Source: Prinsepia uniflora
Lineage: Eukaryota; Streptophyta; Magnoliopsida; Rosales; Rosaceae
DNA length: 64,000 bases
Direction of reading: 5' to 3'
NCBI GenBank assembly: GCA_032719365.1
Contig: CM064868.1
Location: forward strand, 13,612,235 to 13,676,234
The notes beneath the pieces are model-generated. The model made no database searches and was not told the DNA's origin. It saw only the letters and a program-made list of their open reading frames with translations. Below, in pieces: positions 36,915-49,789 of this stretch. The stretch's first letter is position 1. Each line of letters begins with the position of its first letter. Both the position numbers and the translations under genes were made by a program.

Positions 36915-39900
36915 ACCTTCCCTCCTTAATTAATTTCGTCCCCGAAATTCCATCCGACCTAAACTCAACCGTTCTTCCCTCCTTAATTTAGTTCCGTTCT
37001 CGAAACTCCAACTATCCTGATTCCACATCCACCTCGTGGAAAGTAAAATCGACCTACCGCGCAACACGTGTACGCTAGTACACCCACTAACCAAAACAAT
37101 ACTTACTCGTCTACAGCCCGACGTACCACTAACGCTCATGTCGCCTCGTCTACATTCGACCACGTCGAATAGCAGAAGTCGTACGCTCCGAACTGACACC
37201 AGCTGTCAGTATCAGAGTAGCCCAAGTATCCTATGATCGACCTACTTGTCAAATCTACCCTTTCGCTGACATAAACAACTCTACGGTTCCTTACTCAATC
37301 ACTAAGATATCCTGACGTCTGCTCCCACTGGGAGTTACCAATCACTCAACGATTCATGCTGACACCTCCGACAAACTGTCACAACTTGACAGTCGTCAGT
37401 CGCAAACTGATATGACACACACTCGTGGTTACACTAACCACAAGCATTTCACTCGACCTGTGTGTAACTAGACCTATTAGAAATACCATGACCCAATGCA
37501 CAGTATCCAATGTCCAGTCCACGTACAAGACCTTAACTAATCCAATGGTATCGGAACTAAGTCGACTACCAACACGCTCACCAACATACTACGAGTATAA
37601 CCTGTATACCGTCACTAGGCACCACAAGTCTGCCCAGTGTCGTACCTTGAACAACGTACAAGGTACGTACATCTACCCATCGACATACCACAACAATAAC
37701 CAGACCACCTAGGTCGTAGTCAAACACGTTTCAATTATGGAGTCCATCTGTCCGATCTAGACAAATCGAAACTCCAACCCATTATCTATTTCCAAATCCG
37801 AATCCGAATCCGCAATTTCGTAAGAAATCCCGAATCCAAACCCAGAAGTCGTATCCATATCCATGTTCAAATCCGAATCCGAAATCATTATTCCGTAAGC
37901 TAGCATTGGGAATAACTATTCTGAACCCAAATCCATAAAAGAAAATCTACAGTCAAGCTCTAGAATCAAATCCTGAATCGTCACCCAGAATCCGATTCCA
38001 AAACCCAAATCCAGAAATCCTCTTTCAAGTTCCAAAATCAAATCCTGAATCGTCATCCAGAAATCTGATTCCAAAACCTGAAATCTCGTTCACGTCTACC
38101 TAGACGCACCATATCCGAACCTATCGGATACCTGTTCAACCGATCACGACCACACTATCGATTGACTTCATAGGGAAGCCAATCACAACACTCACCCATC
38201 CAGGGCTGACCCAAATCCGACCACGTCGGAAAACTACTCAGGCGAGTAATAAGCCATATGGGATTTACCTCGAACAGAAGTTCAGTCCCAACATGCTCCA
38301 CTCAAACATCCAAGTATGAGCGATAAACTCTCCACCTATCTGGATCATCAATACCACGATCCAGATCCATAACGATACCCAAAGTCCTAAACCAATTCCC
38401 ACATCTAAACAGATTAGTCAACGACGAGACACGCCGAGACTGTGGGTTACCACTGATTACCTCGTATCGATCCTTGTCATTCCACCGAGGAAAAATCAAG
38501 AATGATCAAATAATCCATCCTACGTGAATGCAACCAAAACCTCGTTGCACTCACCACGCCACGTAATCCAACATCGTCTGCCACCAAGCAGAAAATGAGA
38601 AATCCGAGTCACCTAATACACGATCAGTGTACTAGTGACAACCAACAACATCTACATCATCAATATCATCTACCACCATCGATTATGGTAGAACCTGAGA
38701 AGTCACCCAAACGACTTCGACATACCCAATACCAATGCGGAAAACCCGCATTCCTCTCGTCACCTCAATCGCAACCTCTCGCGATTTCGAAGTTCCAACA
38801 AGATTGGAAACAACGTACCCAGACATCAACCACTTGTACCCTAACTATCCGTGATCCACTACCGAACCACAGATACCGAACATATGCCCATCTCGACGGA
38901 GTCACACCCCGATCCGTAACTCATCGTCATCACGATCACCGGCACCAATACCAGCGCTAGTACCAGCACCACGCACTATCACCAAAACTAGTGTCAGTAT
39001 CAACACGCCGTGTGCAAAACTGACACCCTGGATCTCCGCTCATACCGAGCGACGATCGCGTACCTCTGCTCGTATAGGAGAAACTCTGTCTCCCTCGTAC
39101 CTGAAAACTCTAGGTACAGTCACCCTGACAACTCATGCGAGAAAAGGAAAACGTTCCCCGAACGTTCCCGATCCCCAACAATCGTAACTATAACCACTCT
39201 CGGTAGTAGCGCCTGCCCCACACTCGTGCAGACCTAACTACCAGACATGGCTATATCCAGACTCCGTATCCAACGGAATCAATCGCCCGTACCAACTACT
39301 CTGTATCCCACTCAGGGATTCCATCGAAAAGTACCAACCCTGGTAACTTGTCCAACAATCTCTATCCTGTCGTAACTTGACTAAACCATTGTCGTCTACC
39401 AGGTCATCCACGACCTTAGTTGCACCAACCCACAACTGAAGTAGCACGACAACCAACTCGGTCTAACCGATACGTACAACCCTGACTGCGAAGTGCAGTC
39501 CCAATACAAGCTGACATGACTAGACCGACTAACGAATCCAAATCCGAATAGTCGTCAAAGTCACACCACTCGCCAACTCCCATTTCCGAACCATACCCAC
39601 CAAGGTAGGGTTCCACAATCACACCTAGAGTTCCCCTGAACCCACCTGCGAAAAGCAGTAAAATCAACAATCTGACCGACCCTGCGGTCCGACATCATAA
39701 AGACGTCAATCCAATCCTACCAACAATCCAACTCGGATTCCTCGTATCCGGTTGCTAACTGCCAACTGCAGTAAATCCATTTAACTCAACATAATCTGAC
39801 CATCTAATGGTCACACTCCTAACCAGTCGTCGGAATCGATCCTACGACATCGTGAAGACGATCCCAACTAACCGTCTCACGATCCAAAACTCTAACGTAA

Positions 39901-40136
39901 TACTATGTTAAGCCTTCCGTAGGGTTCCACACTGCCAACCCTGACATAACCATGGCAACCCCGGCATCGAGTGCCGAACCAAGGCTTGCCAATCCTACTA
40001 ACTATCGTACCGGCACCCCGTCAATCAGGTTGACCACGGACTGCAGCCCAATGAGATATCACATCCTCGACCTGCGTACATACCCAAAAAGCTACACGGT
40101 TGCTCGAATAGAGACAACCCCGCTCTGATACCACGT
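36915..40136 (-). mobile_element. Array internal domain 3
   Basis: Non-coding copy. Shares two derived changes with domain 2. Private: gaacgttcccg (about 39161) and agacatggcta (about 39243). Confidence 0.9.
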
Positions 40137-43100
40137 TGACAGGACCCATCCCAATCCCCCCAGGATTAGTGCAGGATGACCCTGCTCCCGTCTGACACGA
40201 AGTGTCAGACAAGGGATATTTTCGTCCTTTACCCTCCCGGGCTATCAGAGTACGCCAGGATCCGGAGGAGGCATGTGATATCTCGGTCTCTGCTACAGTC
40301 CACATCCGATGTCAACCTGAAGGGCAGTCAAAACATTAAAAACTGTGAGTGGACAAAACAAGAGTTTATAAAAACATTTAATAAGGAAGACATTTGTACC
40401 CTCCACTAAAAAGCATGCATGCATTCGAAAACCATTTATCCAAAACAAACCATATGTGGGACTAAGCCCAAAGCAGATATAAACGAAGGTCGAAAGGACC
40501 ACAATGAAAACGACCATACGGGCCAATGCCCAAATCCTGTGCACACCTGTACACACCAGATATCATATATCATATATCCATCACATACATATATATAAGT
40601 CACACAACCAATCCTGTCACGGTATCCAAAGCTACGCGCGTGCTACCCAGGTCTCAATCCGAGTCTTCTCAAAGTCAAGATCAATGTCCGTAGACCACTG
40701 ACCCTACCCGAGGTAATAGTAATCATAGCCTTCCTGAGAGTAAGGAACCCAACTGGGGGGTGACTCCACTCAGTCGGTGCTCCGTGACTACTCCGAGGTC
40801 CACCCAGGCCAACGACCCTCCCCGGAGGAGATAATAGAAGTAAAGGAAGGTAGACGAACATATATATACATAACATAAACATTCATGACCGGTTCCCCTG
40901 AACCGTCATGATCCATAATATCCATAATTAGGTAACATGCCGGTTCCCGTAAACCGTCATGTACTGTAATAACATAACCAGGTAACATGCCGGTTCCCAT
41001 AAACCGTCATGTACCGTAATAACCAACAAGGGTTCATGCCGGTTCCCATAAACCGTCATGAACCATGATACCATATTAAGAGTTCATGCCGGTTCCCATA
41101 AACCGTCATGAACCGGGAAATCCATTTAAGGTTCCCTGACCTGAAATCAAAACCGTAAAGTGATTGGGTCTCGTACCCGAACATAGGACACCAACTGGGC
41201 ACCGTGCCCGGAATCTGAGGTCATATGCCCGAGACAAAACCAAATGGGTCTCATACCCGAGTTTATCATTTTGAAATCCAAATTCAGTTCATTTAAATCA
41301 ATAAAGAAATACAGACCCGTATAAGCACCGTATAAGGCCGAAACCTCGAAATACGTGCTTATACGTAACCACATACAAATGCACCCATGGCATCATCAAA
41401 CAAGTAATAAAACATATAATAAACATTTATGCATGCACCAATTTAGAAAACAAGGTCCACTCACAGACCGTCCGAGCTGCCGCCTCGATTTGCGTGCCAT
41501 ACGGCTCCCCGAGCCGATCACCGTCACTGGGACTCCCAAACCTGTCCAAATCGTAATAGGAGGTTACTAACTACTTAATTAACCTCCCACTAAAGCCCCG
41601 TAATTTTCCCGTATTTTTAACTATTTTTAATCCCGAACCTAAACCTTCTGATGCCCCGAAACATCTCGAGACGGTGTCCAATCGACACGAAACCAGTCCC
41701 AAAATGTTCGTTACATCGAATAGATGATTTCGTATATTGGAACCTTCCCCAGATTCCCTGCCACGCGCCCTCACGCGCCGCCTGAAGTGGCTGCGCGTGG
41801 GCTTCACGCGCCTGCTACAGTACCTGCTGACGTCATCGCTGACGTCAGCATGACGTCATCACTGACAGCCCCTGACAGTGACACGTGTCACACTCCCATT
41901 GGTCCACTGTCTGACATGTCAGTCTGACATTGTCAGATCTGACATGATGACGTCATCCCTGACATGATGACGTCATCAGGATGACGTCATCAGTCATCCC
42001 CTACATCGGTCAGACCGGTCTGAACCGATCCGGTCCGGTTTTTCCTGCAACTTGGACCGGCGTAACTGGTCCAGGTGTCCTTCTCCCTCATTTTCGGTCC
42101 GATTTCATCCATTCCAATTCCTAAATTCCTATTTCTTCATTTCCTATCTAACCCAATTAACAAAACTACCTAAAACCTACGAAATCCGACCGGTCCAATT
42201 TGAACCTCACGGTTCAATTTTTCCCGATCAGTCTACACGGCTTCTCGGCCGTCAACCACCACCAAAACCTTCCTAAAATGTCCCTAGCAACCTAATGGAC
42301 TCATTAAAACCATTAAAAACTAACCATAACAACGAAAATGGAAAAATGGATCAAAATGGGCTAACCGGGTACCCGTTCGGGTTTCTCCTCCTCTCGCCGC
42401 CGTGGGCGGCGGTTCAGGCCTCCAAGCCGGCCACCTCGGCTCCCTCGATCTCCCTGGTCCTCTGCCTGGTCATGGGTGATGGTTGGCTGGGTTTGGGTTG
42501 CACGGGACTGAGAGAAAATGGGTGAGATCGGGTGGGTTTGTGTGTGGATGAAGAAATGAAAATGCACGGGGATGGGTTTGGTGCATGAGTAGGTGGGGTT
42601 GGCCAGTGGATGGGTGACAAGTGGCACTCATCCATTGGGCTTCCATTGAATATCTGGGCCCACTAGAGACAAAACTGCACTTTTTGTCTCGTAAAACGTG
42701 TCGTTGTGAATAGTAACCGGAAACTTCTGTGAACCGTAACTTCGCCGTCGAACGTCCGAATTCGACGTGCCGCCTGTCTACGGATTCGTATCGTCCTTAT
42801 CTACGTAAGGGTCTTCGGCCCTCGGCCATCAGACCTCCTGGTCAAAAAGTCAACTTTTGACCTCCTATTCACCCAAATTACCAAAATGCCCTTGGGCTTC
42901 CGAACGTCATAACTTCTTCTACGAACGTCGGAATTGAACGTGCCACCTGTCTATGAACTCGTGACGTCACGAACTACGTCACGGTCATCGGTCAAAGTCC
43001 CTTTGACCGTCCGATCGAAAAGTCAACGTTTTGCCACCACCAGGGGCAAAACGGTCATTCCGCATCGTTCGTCCGATTTAACCTAACTAATCACCGATTA

Positions 43101-43159
43101 ACCTCACTAATCGTGATTAGTCACTAATCTAATCATGGAATTTGGGACGGGTCGTTACA
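40137..43159 (-). repeat. Array LTR4
   Basis: 3023 bp, LTR2-4 haplotype for most sites, but it shares aacgtgtcgttgtg (about 42697) with LTR5 only, a sign of recombination or conversion. Private: aaacgaaggtc (about 40482), gccaatgccc (about 40523) and ccttctgatgcc (about 41645). Confidence 0.9.
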
Positions 43160-46100
43160 ACCTTCCCTCCTTAATTAATTTCGTCCCCGAAATTCCATCC
43201 GACCTAAACTCAACCGTTCTTCCCTCCTTAATTTAGTTCCGTTCTCGAAACTCCAACTATCCTGATTCCACATCCACCTCGTGGAAAGTAAAATCGACCT
43301 ACCGCGCAACACGTGTACGCTAGTACACCCACTAACCAAAACAATACTTACTCGTCTACAGCCCGACGTACCACTAACGCTCATGTCGCCTCGTCTACAT
43401 TCGACCACGTCGAATAGCAGAAGTCGTACGCTCCGAACTGACACCAGCTGTCAGTATCAGAGTAGCCCAAGTATCCTATGATCGACCTACTTGTCAAATC
43501 TACCCTTTCGCTGACATAAACAACTCTACGGTTCCTTACTCAATCACTAAGATATCCTGACGTCTGCTCCCACTGGGAGTTACCAATCACTCAACGATTC
43601 ATGCTGACACCTCCGACAAACTGTCACAACTTGACAGTCGTCAGTCGCAAACTGATATGACACACACTCGTGGTTACACTAACCACAAGCATTTCACTCG
43701 ACCTGTGTGTAACTAGACCTATTAGAAATACCATGACCCAATGCACAGTATCCAATGTCCAGTCCACGTACAAGACCTTAACTAATCCAATGGTATCGGA
43801 ACTAAGTCGACTACCAACACGCTCACCAACATACTACGAGTATAACCTGTATACCGTCACTAGGCACCACAAGTCTGCCCAGTGTCGTACCTTGAACAAC
43901 GTACAAGGTACGTACATCTACCCATCGACATACCACAACAATAACCAGACCACCTAGGTCGTAGTCAAACACGTTTCAATTATGGAGTCCATCTGTCCGA
44001 TCTAGACAAATCGAAACTCCAACCCATTATCTATTTCCAAATCCGAATCCGAATCCGCAATTTCGTAAGAAATCCCGAATCCAAACCCAGAAGTCGTATC
44101 CATATCCATGTTCAAATCCGAATCCGAAATCATTATTCCGTAAGCTAGCATTGGGAATAACTATTCTGAACCCAAATCCATAAAAGAAAATCTACAGTCA
44201 AGCTCTAGAATCAAATCCTGAATCGTCACCCAGAATCCGATTCCAAAACCCAAATCCAGAAATCCTCTTTCAAGTTCCAAAATCAAATCCTGAATCGTCA
44301 TCCAGAAATCTGATTCCAAAACCTGAAATCTCGTTCACGTCTACCTAGACGCACCATATCCGAACCTATCGGATACCTGTTCAACCGATCACGACCACAC
44401 TATCGATTGACTTCATAGGGAAGCCAATCACAACACTCACCCATCCAGGGCTGACCCAAATCCGACCACGTCGGAAAACTACTCAGGCGAGTAATAAGCC
44501 ATATGGGATTTACCTCGAACAGAAGTTCAGTCCCAACATGCTCCACTCAAACATCCAAGTATGAGCGATAAACTCTCCACCTATCTGGATCATCAATACC
44601 ACGATCCAGATCCATAACGATACCCAAAGTCCTAAACCAATTCCCACATCTAAACAGATTAGTCAACGACGAGACACGCCGAGACTGTGGGTTACCACTG
44701 ATTACCTCGTATCGATCCTTGTCATTCCACCGAGGAAAAATCAAGAATGATCGAATAATCCATCCTACGTGAATGCAACCAAAACCTCGTTGCACTCACC
44801 ACGCCACGTAATCCAACATCGTCTGCCACCAAGCAGAAAATGAGAAATCCGAGTCACCTAATACACGATCAGTGTACTAGTGACAACCAACAACATCTAC
44901 ATCATCAATATCATCTACCACCATCGATTATGGTAGAACCTGAGAAGTCACCCAAACGACTTCGACATACCCAATACCAATGCGGAAAACCCGCATTCCT
45001 CTCGTCACCTCAATCGCAACCTCTCGCGATTTCGAAGTTCCAACAAGATTGGAAACAACGTACCCAGACATCAACCACTTGTACCCTAACTATCCGTGAT
45101 CCACTACCGAACCACAGATACCGAACATATGCCCATCTCGACGGAGTCACACCCCGATCTGTAACTCATCGTCATCACGATCACCGGCACCAATACCAGC
45201 GCTAGTACCAGCACCACGCACTATCACCAAAACTAGTGTCAGTATCAACACGCCGTGTGCAAAACTGACACCCTGGATCTCCGCTCATACCGAGCGACGA
45301 TCGCGTACCTCTGCTCGTATAGGAGAAACTCTGTCTCCCTCGTACCTGAAAACTCTAGGTACAGTCACCCTGACAACTCATGCGAGAAAAGGAAAACGTT
45401 CCCCGAACGTCCCCGATCCCCAACAATCGTAACTATAACCACTCTCGGTAGTAGCGCCTGCCCCACACTCGTGCAGACCTAACTACCAGACATTGCTATA
45501 TCCAGACTCCGTATCCAACGGAATCAATCGCCCGTACCAACTACTCTGTATCCCACTCAGGGATTCCATCGAAAAGTACCAACCCTGGTAACTTGTCCAA
45601 CAATCTCTATCCTGTCGTAACTTGACTAAACCATTGTCATCTACCAGGTCATCCACGACCTTAGTTGCACCAACCCACAACTGAAGTAGCACGACAACCA
45701 ACTCGGTCTAACCGATACGTACAACCCTGACTGCGAAGTGCAGTCCCAATACAAGCTGACATGACTAGACCGACTAACGAATCCAAATCCGAATAGTCGT
45801 CAAAGTCACACCACTCGCCAACTCCCATTTCCGAACCATACCCACCAAGGTAGGGTTCCACAATCACACCTAGAGTTCCCCTGAACCCACCTGCGAAAAG
45901 CAGTAAAATCAACAATCTGACCGACCCTGCGGTCCGACATCATAAAGACGTCAATCCAATCCTACCAACAATCCAACTCGGATTCCTCGTATCCGGTTGC
46001 TAACTGCCAACTGCAGTAAATCCATTTAACTCAACATAATCTGACCATCTAATGGTCACACTCCTAACCAGTCGTCGGAATCGATCCTACGACATCGTGA

Positions 46101-46381
46101 AGACGATCCCAACTAACCGTCTCACGATCCAAAACTCTAACGTAATACTACGTTAAGCCTTCCGTAGGGTTCCACACTGCCAACCCTGACATAACCATGG
46201 CAACCCCGGCATCGAGTGCCGAACCAAGGCTTGCCAATCCTACTAACTATCGTACCGGCACCCCGTCAATCAGGTTGACCACGGACTGCAGCCCAATGAG
46301 ATATCACATCCTCGACCTGCGTACATACCCCAAAAGCTACACGGTTGCTCGAATAGAGACAACCCCGCTCTGATACCACGT
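43160..46381 (-). mobile_element. Array internal domain 4
   Basis: Non-coding copy. Mixed: it shares gatcgaataatcc and tacgttaagcc with domain 1, but accaacatactac and gacccaaatcc with domains 2 and 3. Private: cgatctgtaac (about 45156). Confidence 0.9.
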
Positions 46382-49300
46382 TGACAGGACCCATCCCAAT
46401 CCCCCCGGGATTAGTGCAGGATGACCCTGCTCCCGTCTGACACGAAGTGTCAGACAAGGGATATTTTTGTCCTTTGCCCTCCCGGGCTATCAGAGTACGC
46501 CAGGATCCGGAGGAGGCATGTGATATCTCGGTCTCTGCTACAGTCCACATCCGGTGTCAACCTGAAGGGCAGTCAAAACATTAAAAACTGTGAGTGGACA
46601 AAACAAGAGTTTATAAAAACATTTAATAAGGAAGACATTTGTACCCTCCACTAAAAAGCATGCATGCATTCGAAAACCATTTATCCAAAACAAACCATAT
46701 GTGGGACTAAGCCCAAAGCAGATATAAACCAAGGTCGAAAGGACCACAATGAAAACGACCATACGGGCCACTGCCCAAATCCTGTGCACACCTGTACACA
46801 CCAGATATCATATATCATATATCCATCACATACATATATATAAGTCACACAACCAATCCTGTCACGGTATCCAAAGCTACGCGCGTGCTACCCAGGTCTC
46901 AATCCGAGTCTTCTCAAAGTCAAGATCAATGTCCGTAGACCACTGACCCTACCCGAGGTAATAGTAATCATAGCCTTCCTGAGAGTAAGGAACCCAACTG
47001 GGGGGTGACTCCACTCAGTCGGTGCTCCGTGACTACTCCGGGGTCCACCCAGGCCAACGACCCTCCCCGGAGGAGATAATAGAAGTAAAGGAAGGTAGAC
47101 GAACATATATATACATAACATAAACATTCATGACCGGTTCCCCTGAACCGTCATGATCCATAATATCCATAATTAGGTAACATGCCGGTTCCCGTAAACC
47201 GTCATGTACTGTAATAACATAACCAGGTAACATGCCGGTTCCCATAAACCGTCATGTACCGTAATAACCAACAAGGGTTCATGCCGGTTCCCATAAACCG
47301 TCATGAACCATGATACCATATTAAGAGTTCATGCCGGTTCCCATAAACCGTCATGAACCGGGAAATCCATTTAAGGTTCCCTGACCTGAAATCAAAACCG
47401 TAAAGTGACTGGGTCTCGTACCCGAACATAGGACACCAACTGGGCACCGTGCCCGGAATCTGAGGTCATATGCCCGAGACAAAACCAAATGGGTCTCATA
47501 CCCGAGTTTATCATTTTGAAATCCAAATTCAGTTCATTTAAATCAATAAAGAAATACAGACCCGTATAAGCACCGTATAAGGCCGAAACCTCGAAATACG
47601 TGCTTATACGTAACCACATACAAATGCACCCATGGCATCATCAAACAAGTAATAAAACATATAATAAACATTTATGCATGCACCAATTTAGAAAACAAGG
47701 TCCACTCACAGACCGTCCGAGCTGCCGCCTCGATTTGCGTGCCATACGGCTCCCCGAGCTGATCGCCGTCACCGGGACTCCCAAACCTGTCCAAATCGTA
47801 ATAGAAGGTTACTAACTACTTAATTAACCTCCCACTAAAGCCCCGTAATTTTCCCGTATTTTTAACTATTTTTAATCCCGAACCTAAACCTTCCGATGCC
47901 CCGAAACATCTCGAGACGGTGTCCGATCGACACGAAACCAGTCCCAAAATGTTCATTACATCGAATAGATGATTTCGTATATTGGAACCTTCCCCAGATT
48001 CCCTACCACGTGCCCTCACGCGCCGCCTGAAGTGGCTGCGCGTGGGCTTCACGCGCCTGCTACAGTACCTGCTGACGTCATCGCTGACGTCAGCATGACG
48101 TCATCACTGACAGCCCCTGACAGTGACACGTGTCACGCTCCCATTGGCCCACTGTCTGACATGTCAGTCTGACATTGTCAGATCTGACATGATGACGTCA
48201 TCCCTGACATGATGACGTCATCAGGATGACGTCATCAGTCATCCCTTACATCGGTCAGACCGGTCTGAACCGATCCGGTCCGGTTTTTCCTGCAACTTGG
48301 ACCGGCGTAACCGGTCCAGGTGTCCTTCTCCCTCATTTTCGGTCCGATTTCATCCATTCCAATTCCTAAATTCCTATTTCTTCATTTCCTATCTAACCCA
48401 ATTAACAAAACTACCTAAAACCTACGAAATCCGACCGGTCCAATTTGAACCTCACGGTTCAATTTTTCCCGATCAGTCTACACGGCTTCTCGGCCGTCAA
48501 CCACCACCAAAACCTTCCTAAAATGTCCCTAGCAACCTAATGGACTCATTAAAACCATTAGAAACTAACCATAACAGTGAAAATGGAAAAATGGATCAAA
48601 ATGGGCTAACCGGGTACCCGTTCGGGTTTCTCCTCCTCTCGCCGTCGTGGGCGGCGGTTCAGGCCTCCAAGCCGGCCACCTCGGCTCCCTCGATCTCCCT
48701 GGTCCTCTGCCTGGTCATGGGTGATGGTTGGCTGGGTTTGGGTTGCACGGGAATGAGAGAAAATGGGTGAGATCGGGTGGGTTTGTGTGTGGATGAAGAA
48801 ATGAAAATGCACGGGGATGGGTTTGGTGCATGAGTAGGTGGGGTTGGCCAGTGGATGGGTGACAAGTGTCACTCATCCATTGGGCCTCCATTAAATATCT
48901 GGGCCCACTAGAGACAAAACTGCACTTTTTGTCTCGTAAAACGTGTCGTTGTGAATAGTAACCTGAAACTTCCGAGAACCGTAACTTCGCCGTCGAACGT
49001 CCGAATTCGATGTGCCGCCTGTCTACGGATTCGTATCGTCCTTATCTACGTAACGGTCTTCGGCCCTCTGCCATCGGACCTCCTGGTCAAAAAGTCAACT
49101 TTTGACCTCCTATTCACCCAAATTACCAAAATGCCCTTGGGCTTCCGAACGTCATAACTTCTTCTACGAACGTTGGAATTGAACGTGCCACCTGTCTATG
49201 AACTCGTGACGTCACGAACTACGTCACGGTCATCGGTCAAAGTCCCTTTGACCGTCCGATCGAAAAGTCAACGTTTTGCCACCACTAGGGGCAAAACGGT

Positions 49301-49404
49301 CATTCCGCATCGTTCGTCCGATTTAACCTAACTAATCACCGATTAACCTCACTAATCGTGATTAGTCACTAATCTAATCATGGAATTTGGGACGGGTCGT
49401 TACA
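46382..49404 (-). repeat. Array LTR5 (5' terminal LTR)
   Basis: 3023 bp. Shares ancestral-looking variants with LTR1 and has the most private changes, for example gagctgatcgccg (about 47755), ctaccacgtgcc (about 48003) and gccgtcgtgggc (about 48641). It adjoins the right target duplication gttcg at 49405-49409. Confidence 0.9.
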
Positions 49405-49789
49405 GTTCGAGTCGCGCGCCTCGATACGCGTGCAATTACGCCTTCCCGGCTAATCCACTATCACTGGACTTCCAGAACCTCCCAAACCAAAGATTGAATC
49501 TAGTTCTTCCTTCTCTCTACTCGTGTGATTCCGGCCACCGTTGGCCGTGGTTCTGGTCCCAATCGATTCCTAGGATCTCCACCGTCGTGCCCTGCCGTGG
49601 CCATCAACATCATCAGCCACAAGCAAATAATAAGGATCGAAGGTAGGAAGTGGGTGGTTTCCTCACGGTTTCACCCCTGCTCTGTTTCTCACAGTTTCAT
49701 GGCCACCGTCCACGACGATCCGTCGGGACAGCACCACCACAATCCTCATCGTCTGTTCTCTCATTTTCATTTGCAGCTTACGGGCATTT
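49405..49789 (-). mobile_element. Outer LTR, middle piece
   Basis: Continues the outer minus-strand LTR between the array and the next insertion. The junction gttcg-agtcgcgcgcctcgata continues ccattcacagaccgttcg at 21385-21402, matching 17670-17760 in the complete LTR. The last 5 bp (cattt, 49785-49789) are the left target duplication of the next element. Confidence 0.8.

Larger units (their letters stand above)
21403..49404 (-). mobile_element. Tandem array of a non-autonomous (LARD-type) LTR retrotransposon: 5 LTRs, 4 internal domains
   Basis: The order is LTR-int-LTR-int-LTR-int-LTR-int-LTR, all in minus orientation, with period 6245 bp. LTRs are 3022-3023 bp (TGTAACGACCCGTCCC to GGATGGGTCCTGTCA) and internal domains 3222 bp. 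Each internal domain starts with an initiator-Met PBS and ends with a polypurine tract, but none encodes gag, protease, integrase or RT. The whole array is bounded once by the 5-bp target duplication gttcg (21398-21402 and 49405-49409). It sits inside the outer LTR. The structure fits the LARD class: long LTRs, conserved non-coding interior, mobilised by proteins of another Ty3/gypsy element. Confidence 0.9.

Noticed and set aside
49405..49789. Possible separate gene fragment between the array and the plus-strand LARD (88-89-codon frames)
   Set aside because: When inserts are removed the segment is continuous with outer-LTR sequence on both sides and aligns to the LTR at 16076-19002.
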